A stretch of DNA of 64,000 nucleotides, taken from the NCBI RefSeq assembly GCF_000243095.1, contig NZ_AHJE01000027.1, positions 38,428 to 102,427 of the forward strand. The letters run 5' to 3'. Below are positions 1 to 8,837 of this stretch, piece after piece. The position numbers and the translations under genes were made by a program. The notes under the pieces were generated by a model. It was not told the origin of the DNA. It made no database searches and saw only the letters and a program-made list of their open reading frames with translations. Within the stretch, counting starts at the first letter, position 1; every line of letters begins with the position of its first letter. Source of the DNA: Cupriavidus basilensis OR16 (GTDB taxonomy: Bacteria > Pseudomonadota > Gammaproteobacteria > Burkholderiales > Burkholderiaceae).

Positions 1-213
1 CCACTGTATGCAGCTTAGGTCGGCATCGTTGCCGTAGGCAAGCGGGATTCTCTGCGCCGGAGTTCTTCGAAAGCCGACCTGCCTGAGCCGAAAAAAGTGT
101 CGCATCAGCCATCATCCGCGCAGTGGATGACGCCGCTTTGCCGGGCACGGTCTAAGCTGGATGCGAAAGCTCCCGTTCCCGTTCCTGTTCCCTTTCCCGC
201 AGGGTGATTCGCC
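1..213. other. Leading intergenic stretch before ku
   Basis: I see no convincing gene here. Short open frames on both strands overlap ku and look like GC-rich shadows. The last bases before the ku start contain a purine-rich stretch that could serve as a ribosome binding site. The ku promoter is presumably here, but no clear -35/-10 pair can be assigned. Confidence 0.4.
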
Positions 214-1122
214 ATGGCTGCCCGCTCCATTGCTTCCCTTTCCCTCAGCTTCGGGCTCGTCTCGATTCCCGTGAAGGTGTACACCGCGACCGAAAGCAAG
301 GCTGGCGTGAGCTTCAACCTGCTGCACAAAGGCTGCGGCTCGCGGCTGAAGCAGCAGTACATCTGCCTGCGCGAGGACGTGGTGGTGGAGCGCTCCGAGA
401 TGGTGAAGGGCTATGAGTTCGAGAAGGACCACTATGTGGTCTTCGAGCCGGAAGAGCTCGACGCGCTGGAGGCCGAGTCGCGCCATACGATCGATATCGT
501 GTCGTTCGTGCCGGCCGGCGCGATCGATCCGATCTACTTCGACAATGCCTATTACCTTGGGCCGGACAAGCGCGGGGCCAAGCCGTACGCCCTGCTGGCC
601 GAAGCGATGCGCCAGACCGGCACCTGCGCCCTGGCCCGGTGGGTCTGGAAGGGCAAGCAGTACATGGTCCAGGTGCGCGCCGGGGAGGAGGGCCTGATCC
701 TGCAGCAGTTGCTCTATGCCGACGAGGTGCGCCCCATGGCAGACCTGCATGTCGAACAGTCGGAAGTGCATGGCGCCGAGCTGTCGCTGGCGCTGCAGCT
801 GATCGAGCAGAACACGGCGGCCAGCTACGACCCGGCCGCTTACGCGGACGAGGAGAAGGCGCGTGTGCTCGCGGCCATCGACAAGAAGATCGCGGGCAAG
901 AAGATCACCGTGACGGAACAGCGCGAGTCAAGCCAGGGCGCGGAAGTCATCGACCTGATGGAAGCGTTGCGTGCCAGTATCCAGCAGCGCAAGCGCGCAG
1001 CCGGTAAGGCGGCCGCGGCGCCGGATGCGCCGGATGCGCCGAAGGCACGCAAGACTGCGCGGCGCGCGACGGCGGCCGCCCCGGCACCCGCGATGGCGCG
1101 CCGCGCAGCAGGCAAGAAGTGA
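214..1122 (+). CDS. ku: Non-homologous end-joining protein Ku
   Basis: This 302-residue protein matches bacterial Ku. It opens with the family-typical ARSIASLSLSFGLVSIPVKVY segment of the Ku beta-barrel and continues through the core (about residues 10-190) with conserved YICLRE, GYEFEKD and PIYFDNAYYLGPDK stretches. The C-terminus (about 245-302) is a low-complexity Lys/Arg/Ala tail, which in other bacterial Ku proteins is a DNA-binding extension. Ku homodimers bind double-strand ends and recruit LigD, but no ligD is in this window. The stop lies 7 bp before the next start, so the two genes are probably co-transcribed. Confidence 0.93.
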   Translation: MAARSIASLSLSFGLVSIPVKVYTATESKAGVSFNLLHKGCGSRLKQQYICLREDVVVERSEMVKGYEFEKDHYVVFEPEELDALEAESRHTIDIVSFVPAGAIDPIYFDNAYYLGPDKRGAKPYALLAEAMRQTGTCALARWVWKGKQYMVQVRAGEEGLILQQLLYADEVRPMADLHVEQSEVHGAELSLALQLIEQNTAASYDPAAYADEEKARVLAAIDKKIAGKKITVTEQRESSQGAEVIDLMEALRASIQQRKRAAGKAAAAPDAPDAPKARKTARRATAAAPAPAMARRAAGKK

Positions 1123-1129
1123 CCGGCCA

Positions 1130-1936
1130 ATGACGCTCTATACGATGCGCGAGGCCCAGGCCCTGCTCGGCATCCCGCGCTCGGTTGCCGCCAGGCTGAT
1201 CGCGGATGGCGTGGTCACGCCCAGCCGTGGCGCGCGGCGCGAATACCTCTTCACCTTCCAGGACATGGTGATGCTGCGCACCGCCAACTCATTGCGCGAG
1301 GCGCGGATCCCGAGTCGACGCATCTCGCGCGCGCTCTCAAGACTGAAGGCAACCAGAGGGCAGGGTGTGCCGCTGACCGGCGTGCGGGTTCGCGCCATCG
1401 GCAACGAGGTGGCAACCCGCGATGGCGTCCGCCAGTGGCAGGCGGAATCCGGCCAGATGCTGATGGACTTCGAGCCGGATGAGGCGGGCGCCGCCGTCGT
1501 CCATACCATGCATCAGGCGCCGGCCACCAAGGCGAGCGCCTGGTTCCATGCAGCTTGCGAGCTGGAGGCCGAGGCGCCCGGCCAAGCGGAGCAAGCCTAC
1601 CGCCGCGCGCTGTCGCTCGATGGCGGCTATCTCGAGCCCTATCTCAACCTGGGCTGCATGCTGTGCGACGCCGGCCACTTCGGCGAGGCCGTTGCGCTCT
1701 ATCGCTGCGGGCTTGCGCATCTGCCGAACGAGCCGCTCATGCATTTCAACCTGGCGGTCGCGCTGGAGGATGACGGCCTGCAAGCGGAGGCGCTGGCCAG
1801 CTATGCGCATTGCATCGAGCTCGCACCGGGATTCGCGGATGCGCATTTCAATGCGGCCCGGCTGTATGAGTCGCTAGGGGACGACATGCGGGCGATCCGG
1901 CATTTCAATGCATACAGGAAGCTGCAGCCAGGTTGA
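1130..1936 (+). CDS. MerR-type HTH and TPR protein
   Basis: I start this 268-residue protein at the ATG 7 bp after ku; the frame is open further upstream inside ku, but that part is a shadow. Residues 1-75 (YTMREAQALLGIPRSVAARLI, then an Arg-rich region) resemble a MerR-type helix-turn-helix that reads a 'regulator prefix'. Residues about 130-265 contain repeated TPR-like helices (AYRRALSLDGGYLEPYLNLG, CALYRCGLAHLPNEPLMHFNLA-type, ELAPGFADAHFNAARLYESLGD). This suggests a DNA-binding protein with a protein-interaction tail. Its tight coupling to ku suggests a role linked to end joining or its regulation, which is inference only. A strong terminator follows. Confidence 0.75.
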   Translation: MTLYTMREAQALLGIPRSVAARLIADGVVTPSRGARREYLFTFQDMVMLRTANSLREARIPSRRISRALSRLKATRGQGVPLTGVRVRAIGNEVATRDGVRQWQAESGQMLMDFEPDEAGAAVVHTMHQAPATKASAWFHAACELEAEAPGQAEQAYRRALSLDGGYLEPYLNLGCMLCDAGHFGEAVALYRCGLAHLPNEPLMHFNLAVALEDDGLQAEALASYAHCIELAPGFADAHFNAARLYESLGDDMRAIRHFNAYRKLQPG

Positions 1937-1957
1937 ATGCAGAGGCCCCAAGGCAAG

Positions 1958-1991
1958 ACCCCTCCCGATCTTGCGATCGGGAGGGGTTTTT
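1958..1991 (+). terminator. Rho-independent terminator after ku operon
   Basis: A 13-bp perfect stem (ACCCCTCCCGATC / GATCGGGAGGGGT) with a TTGC loop is followed by a T-rich tail. It closes the ku/MerR-TPR unit. Confidence 0.9.
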
Positions 1992-2129
1992 GTTGTCGCC
2001 GCCCGGGGCGGCAGGTCCCGCAAAGGCATAACATTTGCTCAACGCCTTCGCACATATTGGCATAGGACGTGCTGGCATATCGCTTACTACACTACGGGAT
2101 CTCAACAGTACGAACGAGACAGGAGTGTC

Positions 2130-3485
2130 ATGGGCGATTTTGATTTGGTGGTACGAGGCAACCTCGTGGAAGCGCACGGCCTGGTCGAAGATGGCTGGCT
2201 GGCGGTATGCGAGGGCAGGGTTGCGGCACGCGGCGCCGGCGCGCCGCCGGCGGCGCGCGATACGGTGGATGCGCGCGGTCAATGGGTCATGCCGGGGGTG
2301 ATTGATGGACAGGTCCACTCTGGTAGCCAGCGCAACCAGGAGGGCCTGGGCTGGGCATCTCGCGCGGCCGCTGCCGGCGGCGTGACGGTGATGGTGGATA
2401 TGCCCTACGATGACCCTGAGCCGGTGGCGCAGCGCGCCCAACTGGATGCCAAGATCGCACAAGCCGAGCGCGACTGCCATGTGGACGTGGCGCTGTTTGG
2501 CACATTGAATGCCACCCACGGCCTGCAGGCCGCCGCCGGCCTGATCGAGGGTGGCGTCTGCGCCTTCAAGTTCTCGACCTTCGAAGCCACACCGGGACGT
2601 TTCCCCCGCGTCGCGGAAGACGAGCTCTATGAGGCCTTCCGGCTGATTGCCCCAACGGGCCTGGCCTGCGGCGTCCACAATCAGATGCAGGAGCTGACAC
2701 GCAAGAATATCGCCCGCATGACCGAAGCGGGCGATACCGGCTGGGATGCCTTCCTGCGCGCCCACACGCCTTTGATCGAGAACCTGGCAACCGGCATCAT
2801 CTACGAGATTGGCGCGCAAACCGGCGCTCGCGCGCATGCCGTCCATGTCTCAACGTCGCGCGGCTTCGAACTGTGCAATATGTACCGCCGTGCGGGCCAC
2901 CACGCCAGCATCGAAACGTGCGTGCAGTACCTGATGCTGAACCACGAGGAACATACGCGCCGCTTCGGCGCCAAGACCAAGCACTATCCGCCGATTCGGC
3001 CCAAGGCCGAGGTGGACCTGTTGTGGACGCACATCGCGCGTGACGAATGCACCTTCGTCTCTTCGGACCACGTCAGCTGGGGGCTGGAGCGCAAGCAGGA
3101 TCCCAATGTGTTCAGGAATGCGTCCGGCGGGCCGGGGCTGGAAACGTTGCTGCCCGCTTTCTGGACTGGCTGCGAAGAACATGGCATCGCGCCGGCCATG
3201 GTGGTCAGGCAGCTCTGCCGGAACCCTGCGCGTCATTTCCTGCTGGACGACCGGAAGGGCTCGCTAGCGGTCGGCCACGATGCCGACATCGTGATCCTCG
3301 CCCCCGAGCGCCACGCCTTCGATCCTTCCGGCAGCCTGTCAGCAGTGCAATGGAGTGCTTTCGAAGGCCGGGAGTTCAGCGTGCGCGTGGCAGGCACCTG
3401 GTGCCGCGGCCAGCAAGTCTACGATGGCAAGCGCATCGTCAACAACAAGGGCGATGGCCGCTTCCTGCGCCCGCGCGTGGCTTGA
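2130..3485 (+). CDS. Hydantoinase/dihydroorotase-like amidohydrolase
   Basis: This 451-residue cyclic amidohydrolase belongs to the dihydroorotase/hydantoinase/allantoinase superfamily. The start is the ATG preceded by AGGAG 5 bp upstream; the longer open frame begins inside the preceding terminator. It shows the N-terminal beta-sandwich, GVIDG-Q61-V-H63, AAAAGGVTVMVDMP, the probable carboxylated Lys147 (AFKFST), His residues in GVHNQ and AVHVST, and an SSDHVSW metal-site Asp. The first His of the usual HxH metal motif is Gln. It would hydrolyse a cyclic amide or ureide in the cytoplasm. The next gene is a carbamoylase-type M20 hydrolase, so the pair could open a ring and remove its carbamoyl group. 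The exact substrate is unknown. Confidence 0.82.
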   Translation: MGDFDLVVRGNLVEAHGLVEDGWLAVCEGRVAARGAGAPPAARDTVDARGQWVMPGVIDGQVHSGSQRNQEGLGWASRAAAAGGVTVMVDMPYDDPEPVAQRAQLDAKIAQAERDCHVDVALFGTLNATHGLQAAAGLIEGGVCAFKFSTFEATPGRFPRVAEDELYEAFRLIAPTGLACGVHNQMQELTRKNIARMTEAGDTGWDAFLRAHTPLIENLATGIIYEIGAQTGARAHAVHVSTSRGFELCNMYRRAGHHASIETCVQYLMLNHEEHTRRFGAKTKHYPPIRPKAEVDLLWTHIARDECTFVSSDHVSWGLERKQDPNVFRNASGGPGLETLLPAFWTGCEEHGIAPAMVVRQLCRNPARHFLLDDRKGSLAVGHDADIVILAPERHAFDPSGSLSAVQWSAFEGREFSVRVAGTWCRGQQVYDGKRIVNNKGDGRFLRPRVA

Positions 3486-3520
3486 GGCCGCATCGTTTGT
3501 CACAACTCACATTGGAATCC

Positions 3521-4786
3521 ATGCCGAATCCCCTCCCTCCCTTGAATGCCGAGCGCCTGTGGGCGCGGGTCGAAACGCTGTCGCGCATGACCCTGCCCGA
3601 GGTTCCCTGGACCCGCCGGGCCTTTTCGCCGATGTTCGCGCAGGCACGCGCCTGGCTGCGCCAGGAACTCGAATCCGCTGGCCTGGCGGTGCATCAGGAC
3701 GCCGGCGGCAACCTCGTGGGCCGGCGCGCCGGGCGCGATCCGGACCGCAAGCCGATTGTCACCGGCTCGCATTGCGACACGGTGGTCGGCGGCGGGCGCT
3801 TCGACGGCATCATCGGCGTGCTGGCTGGCATCGAGGTCGCACATGCGATGCACGAGCATGGCGTCACGCTGGCGCACCCGTTCGAGGTCATCGACTTCCT
3901 GTCGGAAGAACCCAGCGATTACGGCATCTCCTGCGTGGGCAGCCGGGCGCTGTCGGGCCAGCTCCATGCGGATATGCTGTCGGCCAGCAACGCGCAAGGG
4001 GAAACGCTCGCCGAGGGCATACACCGTATCGGAGGCGACCCGGCAGCGCTGGGCGCTCCCCTGCGCGGCGCCGGCGGCACCGCGGCGTTCGTGGAACTGC
4101 ATATCGAGCAAGGCCCTGTGCTGGAAACCCGCAAGCTGCCGATTGGCGTGGTGACCAATATCGTTGGCATTCGCCGCGCGCTGATCACCGTGACGGGCCA
4201 GCCTGACCATGCCGGCACCACGCCGATGGACATCCGGCGCGATGCGTTGGTTGGTGCCGCGCGCATCATCGATGCCGCCTATCGCCATGCCAGCGCGCTC
4301 AGTGGAAATCCGCACTACGTCGTTGCCACCATCGGCCGCATCGCCATGACACCGAATGTGCCCAACGCCGTGCCCGGCCACGTGGAACTGATGCTGGAGC
4401 TTCGCAGCGACAGCGAGCAGGTGCTAAGCACCTTTCCCGAGGCGCTCATGGCTGCCGTGGCGCCTGATATCGCCGCGCTGCGGCTGAGCGTGGCCATGTC
4501 GCCGGTCAGCCGGGCGCAGCCCACGGATTGCTCGCCACTGGTCATGGATGCGGTGGAAGCTGCCGCCAACCGGCTAGGCTATGCCTCGATGCGCTTGCCA
4601 AGCGGCGCGGGCCACGACGCGGTGTACATGGCACCCACGGGGCCCATCGGCATGATCTTCATTCCTTGCCTGAACGGCCGCAGCCATTGCCCGGAAGAAT
4701 GGATCGACCCCTCGCAACTGCTCGATGGCACACGCGTGCTGTATCAGTCCGTGCTGGAACTGGACACGGTACTCGCTCGCGCCTGA
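3521..4786 (+). CDS. M20 family Zn-dependent hydrolase (carbamoylase/allantoate amidohydrolase type)
   Basis: The 421-residue product matches the amidase/hydantoinase/carbamoylase branch of peptidase M20. Visible motifs are GSHCDTVVGGGRFDGIIGVLAG (metal His and Asp), the SEEPSDYG acidic pair followed by GSRALSG, ELHIEQGPVLE, the dimerisation-domain TGQPDHAGTTPMD, and SGAGHDA near the C-terminus. The ATG at this position follows the upstream stop by 35 bp; the longer open frame runs antiparallel into that gene and is rejected. Family members hydrolyse N-carbamoyl amino acids or ureido acids to amine, CO2 and ammonia. Pairing with the amidohydrolase supports a two-step hydantoin-like degradation. 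Confidence 0.87.
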   Translation: MPNPLPPLNAERLWARVETLSRMTLPEVPWTRRAFSPMFAQARAWLRQELESAGLAVHQDAGGNLVGRRAGRDPDRKPIVTGSHCDTVVGGGRFDGIIGVLAGIEVAHAMHEHGVTLAHPFEVIDFLSEEPSDYGISCVGSRALSGQLHADMLSASNAQGETLAEGIHRIGGDPAALGAPLRGAGGTAAFVELHIEQGPVLETRKLPIGVVTNIVGIRRALITVTGQPDHAGTTPMDIRRDALVGAARIIDAAYRHASALSGNPHYVVATIGRIAMTPNVPNAVPGHVELMLELRSDSEQVLSTFPEALMAAVAPDIAALRLSVAMSPVSRAQPTDCSPLVMDAVEAAANRLGYASMRLPSGAGHDAVYMAPTGPIGMIFIPCLNGRSHCPEEWIDPSQLLDGTRVLYQSVLELDTVLARA

Positions 4787-4810
4787 CACCGGGCACGCAC
4801 CGGGCCCGAT

Positions 4811-4841
4811 GCGTGCCGGCATCCTGTAGATGCCGGCACGC
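4811..4841. terminator. Hairpin between convergent genes
   Basis: A perfect 13-bp inverted repeat (GCGTGCCGGCATC / GATGCCGGCACGC) with a 5-nt loop lies between the ends of the carbamoylase and porin genes. It lacks a long T tract, so it is a bidirectional-terminator candidate. Confidence 0.6.
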
Positions 4842-4871
4842 AATCCGCGCTTCCAACAAGCCGGCAGACCG

Positions 4872-6080
4872 CTAGAACTTGTGTCTTGCGCCGACTGCGA
4901 AGCTGGTGCCGCTTGCCTGGTCCGTGATCTTGTCGTACATGGCCACCGCGTACAGGTCGGTCCGCTTGGACAACAGGTAGTCGTAGCCGAGCGACACCGT
5001 GTCGCGCCTGACCGTGGACTGCCATCCGTCGCTGCCCAGGCTGGCGCGATAGTCTCCGTCAGCCTTTATGGTTGTCCTGGCCCAGGACAACATGGCGGTT
5101 CCCTGCATGAGCGGCGCGCTCGCGCCAAGCTGCAGCGTGCTGGACTGAAACTTGAAATGCGCGCTGTCAAAGCCGTCGGGCGGTTGGTTGGACGAATGCT
5201 GATAGGTCGCGAACAACCTGGCCACGCGCAGATCGTAGGCACCGCCGACGAACCACGTCCCCTGCTCCCTGGCCGGTGTCAGCTTGTAGGTAGCGCCGGT
5301 CTGGCTGTTATAGGGCGTGAAGGCAAAGACGCCGGAATCGCCTGCGGCATTGTCGACGGGATTGTTGACCTGGACGCGCTGATAGTAGGCGCCGAATGCC
5401 GCCGGACCACTGCTGTACATCGCATTGACGCCAATATTGTTCTTGCCCGCATGGCCAGTCCGCTCGCCGAACTGATAGAACGCGCTTGCCACAAGGCCAC
5501 CGAGATCGGGCGTCACATACATGATCTCGTTGCTCCAGCCGGTATCGCCGGCTTCGGTGGCGGCCCATTTCTGTCCTCGCATGTAGCCGCTCGACGCCTG
5601 CGTCTGCACCAGCAGCGGCGCGAAGGCGAACGAACCCCCAAACGGATTGAGGGAAACCGATGGAATGAAGTTGGGGGCCAGGTCGCGGCCCAGCGACACG
5701 CGCCCGAAAGCGCCCGTCAGTCCGACGTTGGCGTCCCGCGAGAAGAGCGTGTCGGCATCGTAGCGCCCCGCGCCGCCGTTGTCGGGCCGGAAGAAACCCG
5801 TCAGGTTGAATTGCGCCTTCAGGCCGCCGCCAAGATCCTCGACGCCCCTGAAGCCCCACCAGGAAGTCGTCATCCCGCTACTGTTGACCACGCCAGTCCT
5901 GCCGGCTTCCCCGCTGCGCTTGAGCGATCCGGCGTAGGTATCGACGACGCCGGCGATCTGGACACTCGAATCGGCATAGGCACAGCTTGCCGCCGAAAGC
6001 GCAAGCAGGCCAACAATCCCGCGCAGGCATTGCGGCGAGCGCGCAGGGGCGTCCCTCCGGTTTCTCATCCGGATCTTCAT
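4872..6080 (-). CDS. Gram-negative outer-membrane porin
   Basis: A 402-residue trimeric porin of the beta-proteobacterial OmpC-like type. After a basic N-region and a hydrophobic core the signal peptide is cleaved around SCAYA-DSS. The mature protein begins SVQIAGVVDTYAG and contains SSGMTTSWWGFRGVEDLGGGLKAQF, typical of the first beta strands, and ends in a terminal Phe (GARHKF) as porins do. It should allow passive diffusion of small solutes across the outer membrane. It is on the same strand as, and downstream of, the MHS transporter, so uptake of the same substrate is plausible. Confidence 0.92.
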   Translation of the reverse strand: MKIRMRNRRDAPARSPQCLRGIVGLLALSAASCAYADSSVQIAGVVDTYAGSLKRSGEAGRTGVVNSSGMTTSWWGFRGVEDLGGGLKAQFNLTGFFRPDNGGAGRYDADTLFSRDANVGLTGAFGRVSLGRDLAPNFIPSVSLNPFGGSFAFAPLLVQTQASSGYMRGQKWAATEAGDTGWSNEIMYVTPDLGGLVASAFYQFGERTGHAGKNNIGVNAMYSSGPAAFGAYYQRVQVNNPVDNAAGDSGVFAFTPYNSQTGATYKLTPAREQGTWFVGGAYDLRVARLFATYQHSSNQPPDGFDSAHFKFQSSTLQLGASAPLMQGTAMLSWARTTIKADGDYRASLGSDGWQSTVRRDTVSLGYDYLLSKRTDLYAVAMYDKITDQASGTSFAVGARHKF

Positions 6081-6166
6081 GGTTTCCTCTCCTTCTTCTT
6101 GTGGTGTGGTCTTCGCGGACTGACTGTTTGACGGGCCGCCGGAGCCGGCACGGCCCGCCCTGGGTA

Positions 6167-7513
6167 TCAGTCCTCGCGTGCCTTGGGCAGCAGGGAAATG
6201 GCGATAAGGGCGACGACAGCGGCGGCCATGACGTACAGCGCCGGCGCGAATGCCACGCCTGTCGTGTAGGTGATCCAGGTCAGGATCGCGGGAGCAAAGC
6301 CGCCCAGCAGCGTGACGGCCGTGTTATAGGACAGCGACATGCCGGAGGAGCGCACCGCGGTCGGGAATATCTCGGACAAGGCTGCCGGTGCCACGCCGAC
6401 GAATAGCGAGATCAGCGCACAGAAGGCCGATTGCACGATCACCAGTGTCAATGTCGTGTGTGAGGCCTGCAGCCACATCATCAGCGGATAGACGCAGACG
6501 AGCAGCGCGGTCGCACCGATTCGAAGGATGCGGTGCCGGCCGAAGCGGTCGGACAATGTCCCGGCGAATACGCAGCCTGCGGTCAGGAAGATGTTGCCGA
6601 TGAGGGCAGCCAGGAAGGCCTGCGATCCGGTGAAGCCCATCGACTTCTGCACATAGATCGGCATGAAGATGATTAGTGAATACGGGCCCGCTGCCCATAG
6701 CACCGAAAGGCCGAAGCCGGAAAGCAGCTGCTTGGGGCATTCGCGCACGACCTGCAGCAGTGGCGTCTTCTTCGTGATGCCCTGCTGCTTCATGCGGGCC
6801 TCCTCCTGCTTGAAATGCGGCGTCTCGTCCAGCGTCTTGCGCATCCACAGGCCAACCGGGGCGATCGCCAGTCCGACGATGAACGGGATCCGCCACGCCC
6901 ATTCCGTGATCTCATCCGGCGTATAGAGGGTAGTCACCAGGGTGGCCACCAGAGCGCCCAGGATATTGCAGATGCCCATGCTGGCCTGCAGCCACGAGGC
7001 GTACTGCCCCTTCTTGTGCGCTGGTGCATGCTCGACCAGGAAAGCCGTCGCGCCGCCGACTTCGCCCCCCGCCGAGAAGCCTTGCAGCACGCGGCCGCAG
7101 ACGATCAATAACGGCGCGCCGACGCCGATGGCCGCATAGGGCGGCGCCACCGCGATCAGCAGCGTGCCAAGTGCCATCAGCATGATGGTCAGGGTCAGCG
7201 CAGCCTTGCGGCCCGCACGGTCGCCATAGGAACCAAGCAGCAAGGCACCCAGCGGCCGAGCCACATATCCCAGGCCGAACGCCATGAACGAGCCCATCAG
7301 CTGCACGGTGGGATTGTCGTTCTGGAAGAAGTTCTGGCCGATATAGACGGCAAAGAGTGCGTAGACCGTAAAGTCATACCACTCCAGCGCATTGCCCGCC
7401 GAGGCGGCGATGACGGCGCGACGCCCCGCGCCGGCGCTGCGAGCCTCGTGCTCGGCCTGCCCCATCGAGGCGTCTCGTGGTCTGCTCTCCGGGTTGAGAA
7501 CTACATCTTTCAT
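6167..7513 (-). CDS. MHS-family MFS transporter (metabolite:H+ symporter)
   Basis: A 448-residue, 12-helix major facilitator of the metabolite:H+ symporter type (relatives include KgtP, ShiA and ProP). It has the N-terminal ALEWYDFTVYALFAVYIG segment and the motif-A loop GSYGDRAGRK. The frame is open to 7537, but the second Met has an AGGAG 7 bp upstream, so I choose 7513. It would import an organic acid or zwitterion across the inner membrane. Its upstream region carries two identical 33-bp repeats, each with an ATAAC-N5-GTTAT dyad that also occurs at the neighbouring LysR gene, suggesting control by that regulator. Confidence 0.88.
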   Translation of the reverse strand: MKDVVLNPESRPRDASMGQAEHEARSAGAGRRAVIAASAGNALEWYDFTVYALFAVYIGQNFFQNDNPTVQLMGSFMAFGLGYVARPLGALLLGSYGDRAGRKAALTLTIMLMALGTLLIAVAPPYAAIGVGAPLLIVCGRVLQGFSAGGEVGGATAFLVEHAPAHKKGQYASWLQASMGICNILGALVATLVTTLYTPDEITEWAWRIPFIVGLAIAPVGLWMRKTLDETPHFKQEEARMKQQGITKKTPLLQVVRECPKQLLSGFGLSVLWAAGPYSLIIFMPIYVQKSMGFTGSQAFLAALIGNIFLTAGCVFAGTLSDRFGRHRILRIGATALLVCVYPLMMWLQASHTTLTLVIVQSAFCALISLFVGVAPAALSEIFPTAVRSSGMSLSYNTAVTLLGGFAPAILTWITYTTGVAFAPALYVMAAAVVALIAISLLPKARED

Positions 7514-7537
7514 GCCAATGCTCCTAATGTTCGCCAT

Positions 7538-7939
7538 ATGGGTCGATCGTCTCGCTAGGCCGCGGACTGTCGGAATACCTGGGTGACAAATTCTTCTTCA
7601 CACGACCGTAACGGTGATCGCTCGGGGTTGTCTGTTCAGGCGACTGCAACGCGCACGGCTGTGCCCTGGGCGGTTGCGGTCTTGATCGACGGGATATTAG
7701 GTAGCTCACCTGATAATGTCGCTTTCCTTTTTGTTGCCACCGCATAACGGCTTGTTATGGTTGCGCGTTTGTGCCGCTCGTTGAAGCGACCTATAACGGC
7801 TTGTTATGGTTGCGCGTTTGTGCCGACGAAAATGCTGAAAAGTCGAAACGATGCGTGCCCACAAATACAGCCCGCCGGGCTGCAAGGCGCCGCGGGAAAC
7901 CTGCGCCGGCATCTGCGGCGCGTCGAGGGGGCCAAGCCG
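7538..7939. other. Long regulatory gap upstream of MHS transporter
   Basis: About 400 bp without a convincing gene separates the LysR stop from the transporter start. It contains the paired 33-bp repeats listed separately and several A/T-rich stretches suitable for a promoter reading to the left. Small open frames here lack recognisable features. Confidence 0.5.
7744..7825. repeat. Two perfect 33-bp direct repeats carrying LysR-type boxes
   Basis: Copies lie at 7744-7776 and 7793-7825, with a 49-bp period. Each begins with ATAACGGCTTGTTAT, a perfect dyad that fits the T-N11-A LysR-type operator. The same dyad arms with another spacer lie at the lysR start. The 49-bp spacing is close to five helical turns of B-DNA, so two bound regulators could face the same side. 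Confidence 0.8.
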
Positions 7940-8824
7940 TCAGGTTCCCAGTGACTTGAGGACGGCGATAAATTCCTGCGCGAGGCGGGAGAGCGGTTGC
8001 AGCTCCAGGCGGAACACGTTGATCGGCGCATGCACTTCGGGCGTGATCGGCCGGGCCACCACGCCGGACCAGATTGGCCCCTTCATCGTGATTTCATCCA
8101 CGAGTGCCACACCCACGCCCGCCTGAACCATGGAACAAGCGACGTGGGCCTGCTGCACTTCGATGCGCGGCACGGGTTGGCGGTCCTCGCTGCCAAAGAC
8201 CTGTTGCACCAACTGGCCAAACGGGATGTCGCTGCTATAGCCGACAAACGGCTCATCGATCAGGTCGCTGGGGTCTATGCAGTCGTGTGTGGCCAGACGG
8301 TGATCCTTGGGCAACACCGCAACGATGCGATTCCTGTAGAGCGGGAGCACCTGAAGACTGGGATGGCCGACCGGCATGAACGTGATCCCCAATTCGACCT
8401 GGTGCGTCAACAGGCCCTGCAGCAGGGCACCCGGGATCAGTGTGTGCAGCACAATCCTCACGTCCGGGTAGCGCTGGCAAAAACTCGCTACCGCCCGTGG
8501 CATCAGCGACTGGCCAATATTGGGGCTGCACGCAATCCGCAACTGCCCTACACGATTCTCGGCCAGGTTCTCGGCTACCTCATTGACCCTTTGCACGCTC
8601 TGGTAGACGGCGCCAACCTCCTCGAACAGCCGGCGTGCCTCCGGCGTCGGATAGAGCCGCCCTTTGATGCGCTGGAAGAGGAGCAACCCCAAGCGCTGTT
8701 CCGTATACGAAATCAGCCGGCTCACAGCCGGCTGCGAGACGTACAGCAGCTTTGACGCGCCACTGATGGAGCCGCTCAGCATGATGGCCCTAAATACCTC
8801 AATCTGGCGCAGATTCAGCTTCAT
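7940..8824 (-). CDS. LysR-type transcriptional regulator
   Basis: A 294-residue LysR regulator. The N-terminal winged HTH (residues 1-65; LNLRQIEVFRAIMLSGSISG, AVSRLISYTEQRLG) is followed by a two-lobed effector domain (about 90-290). It is divergent from the ubiD gene, the usual layout for a LysR activator of a catabolic operon. An ATAAC-N5-GTTAT dyad overlaps its own start codon, suggesting autoregulation plus control of the divergent promoter. The same dyad occurs upstream of the MHS transporter, so the regulator may coordinate uptake and catabolism. The inducer is unknown. Confidence 0.9.
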   Translation of the reverse strand: MKLNLRQIEVFRAIMLSGSISGASKLLYVSQPAVSRLISYTEQRLGLLLFQRIKGRLYPTPEARRLFEEVGAVYQSVQRVNEVAENLAENRVGQLRIACSPNIGQSLMPRAVASFCQRYPDVRIVLHTLIPGALLQGLLTHQVELGITFMPVGHPSLQVLPLYRNRIVAVLPKDHRLATHDCIDPSDLIDEPFVGYSSDIPFGQLVQQVFGSEDRQPVPRIEVQQAHVACSMVQAGVGVALVDEITMKGPIWSGVVARPITPEVHAPINVFRLELQPLSRLAQEFIAVLKSLGT

Positions 8825-8837
8825 AACATCATGTTAT
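8823..8837. promoter_or_regulatory. LysR-type operator at lysR start and ubiD promoter
   Basis: ATAAC-ATCAT-GTTAT is a perfect 15-bp dyad containing T-N11-A. It overlaps the LysR start codon on the minus strand and lies about 200 bp upstream of ubiD. It has the same arms as the two boxes at 7744 and 7793. Confidence 0.7.

Noticed and set aside
214..1936. Complete two-component NHEJ system
   Set aside because: Only Ku is present; no LigD-type ligase, polymerase or phosphoesterase is encoded anywhere in the window.
7744..7825. CRISPR repeat pair
   Set aside because: Only two copies with a 16-bp gap exist, and each contains a LysR-type dyad; regulatory repeats explain them better.
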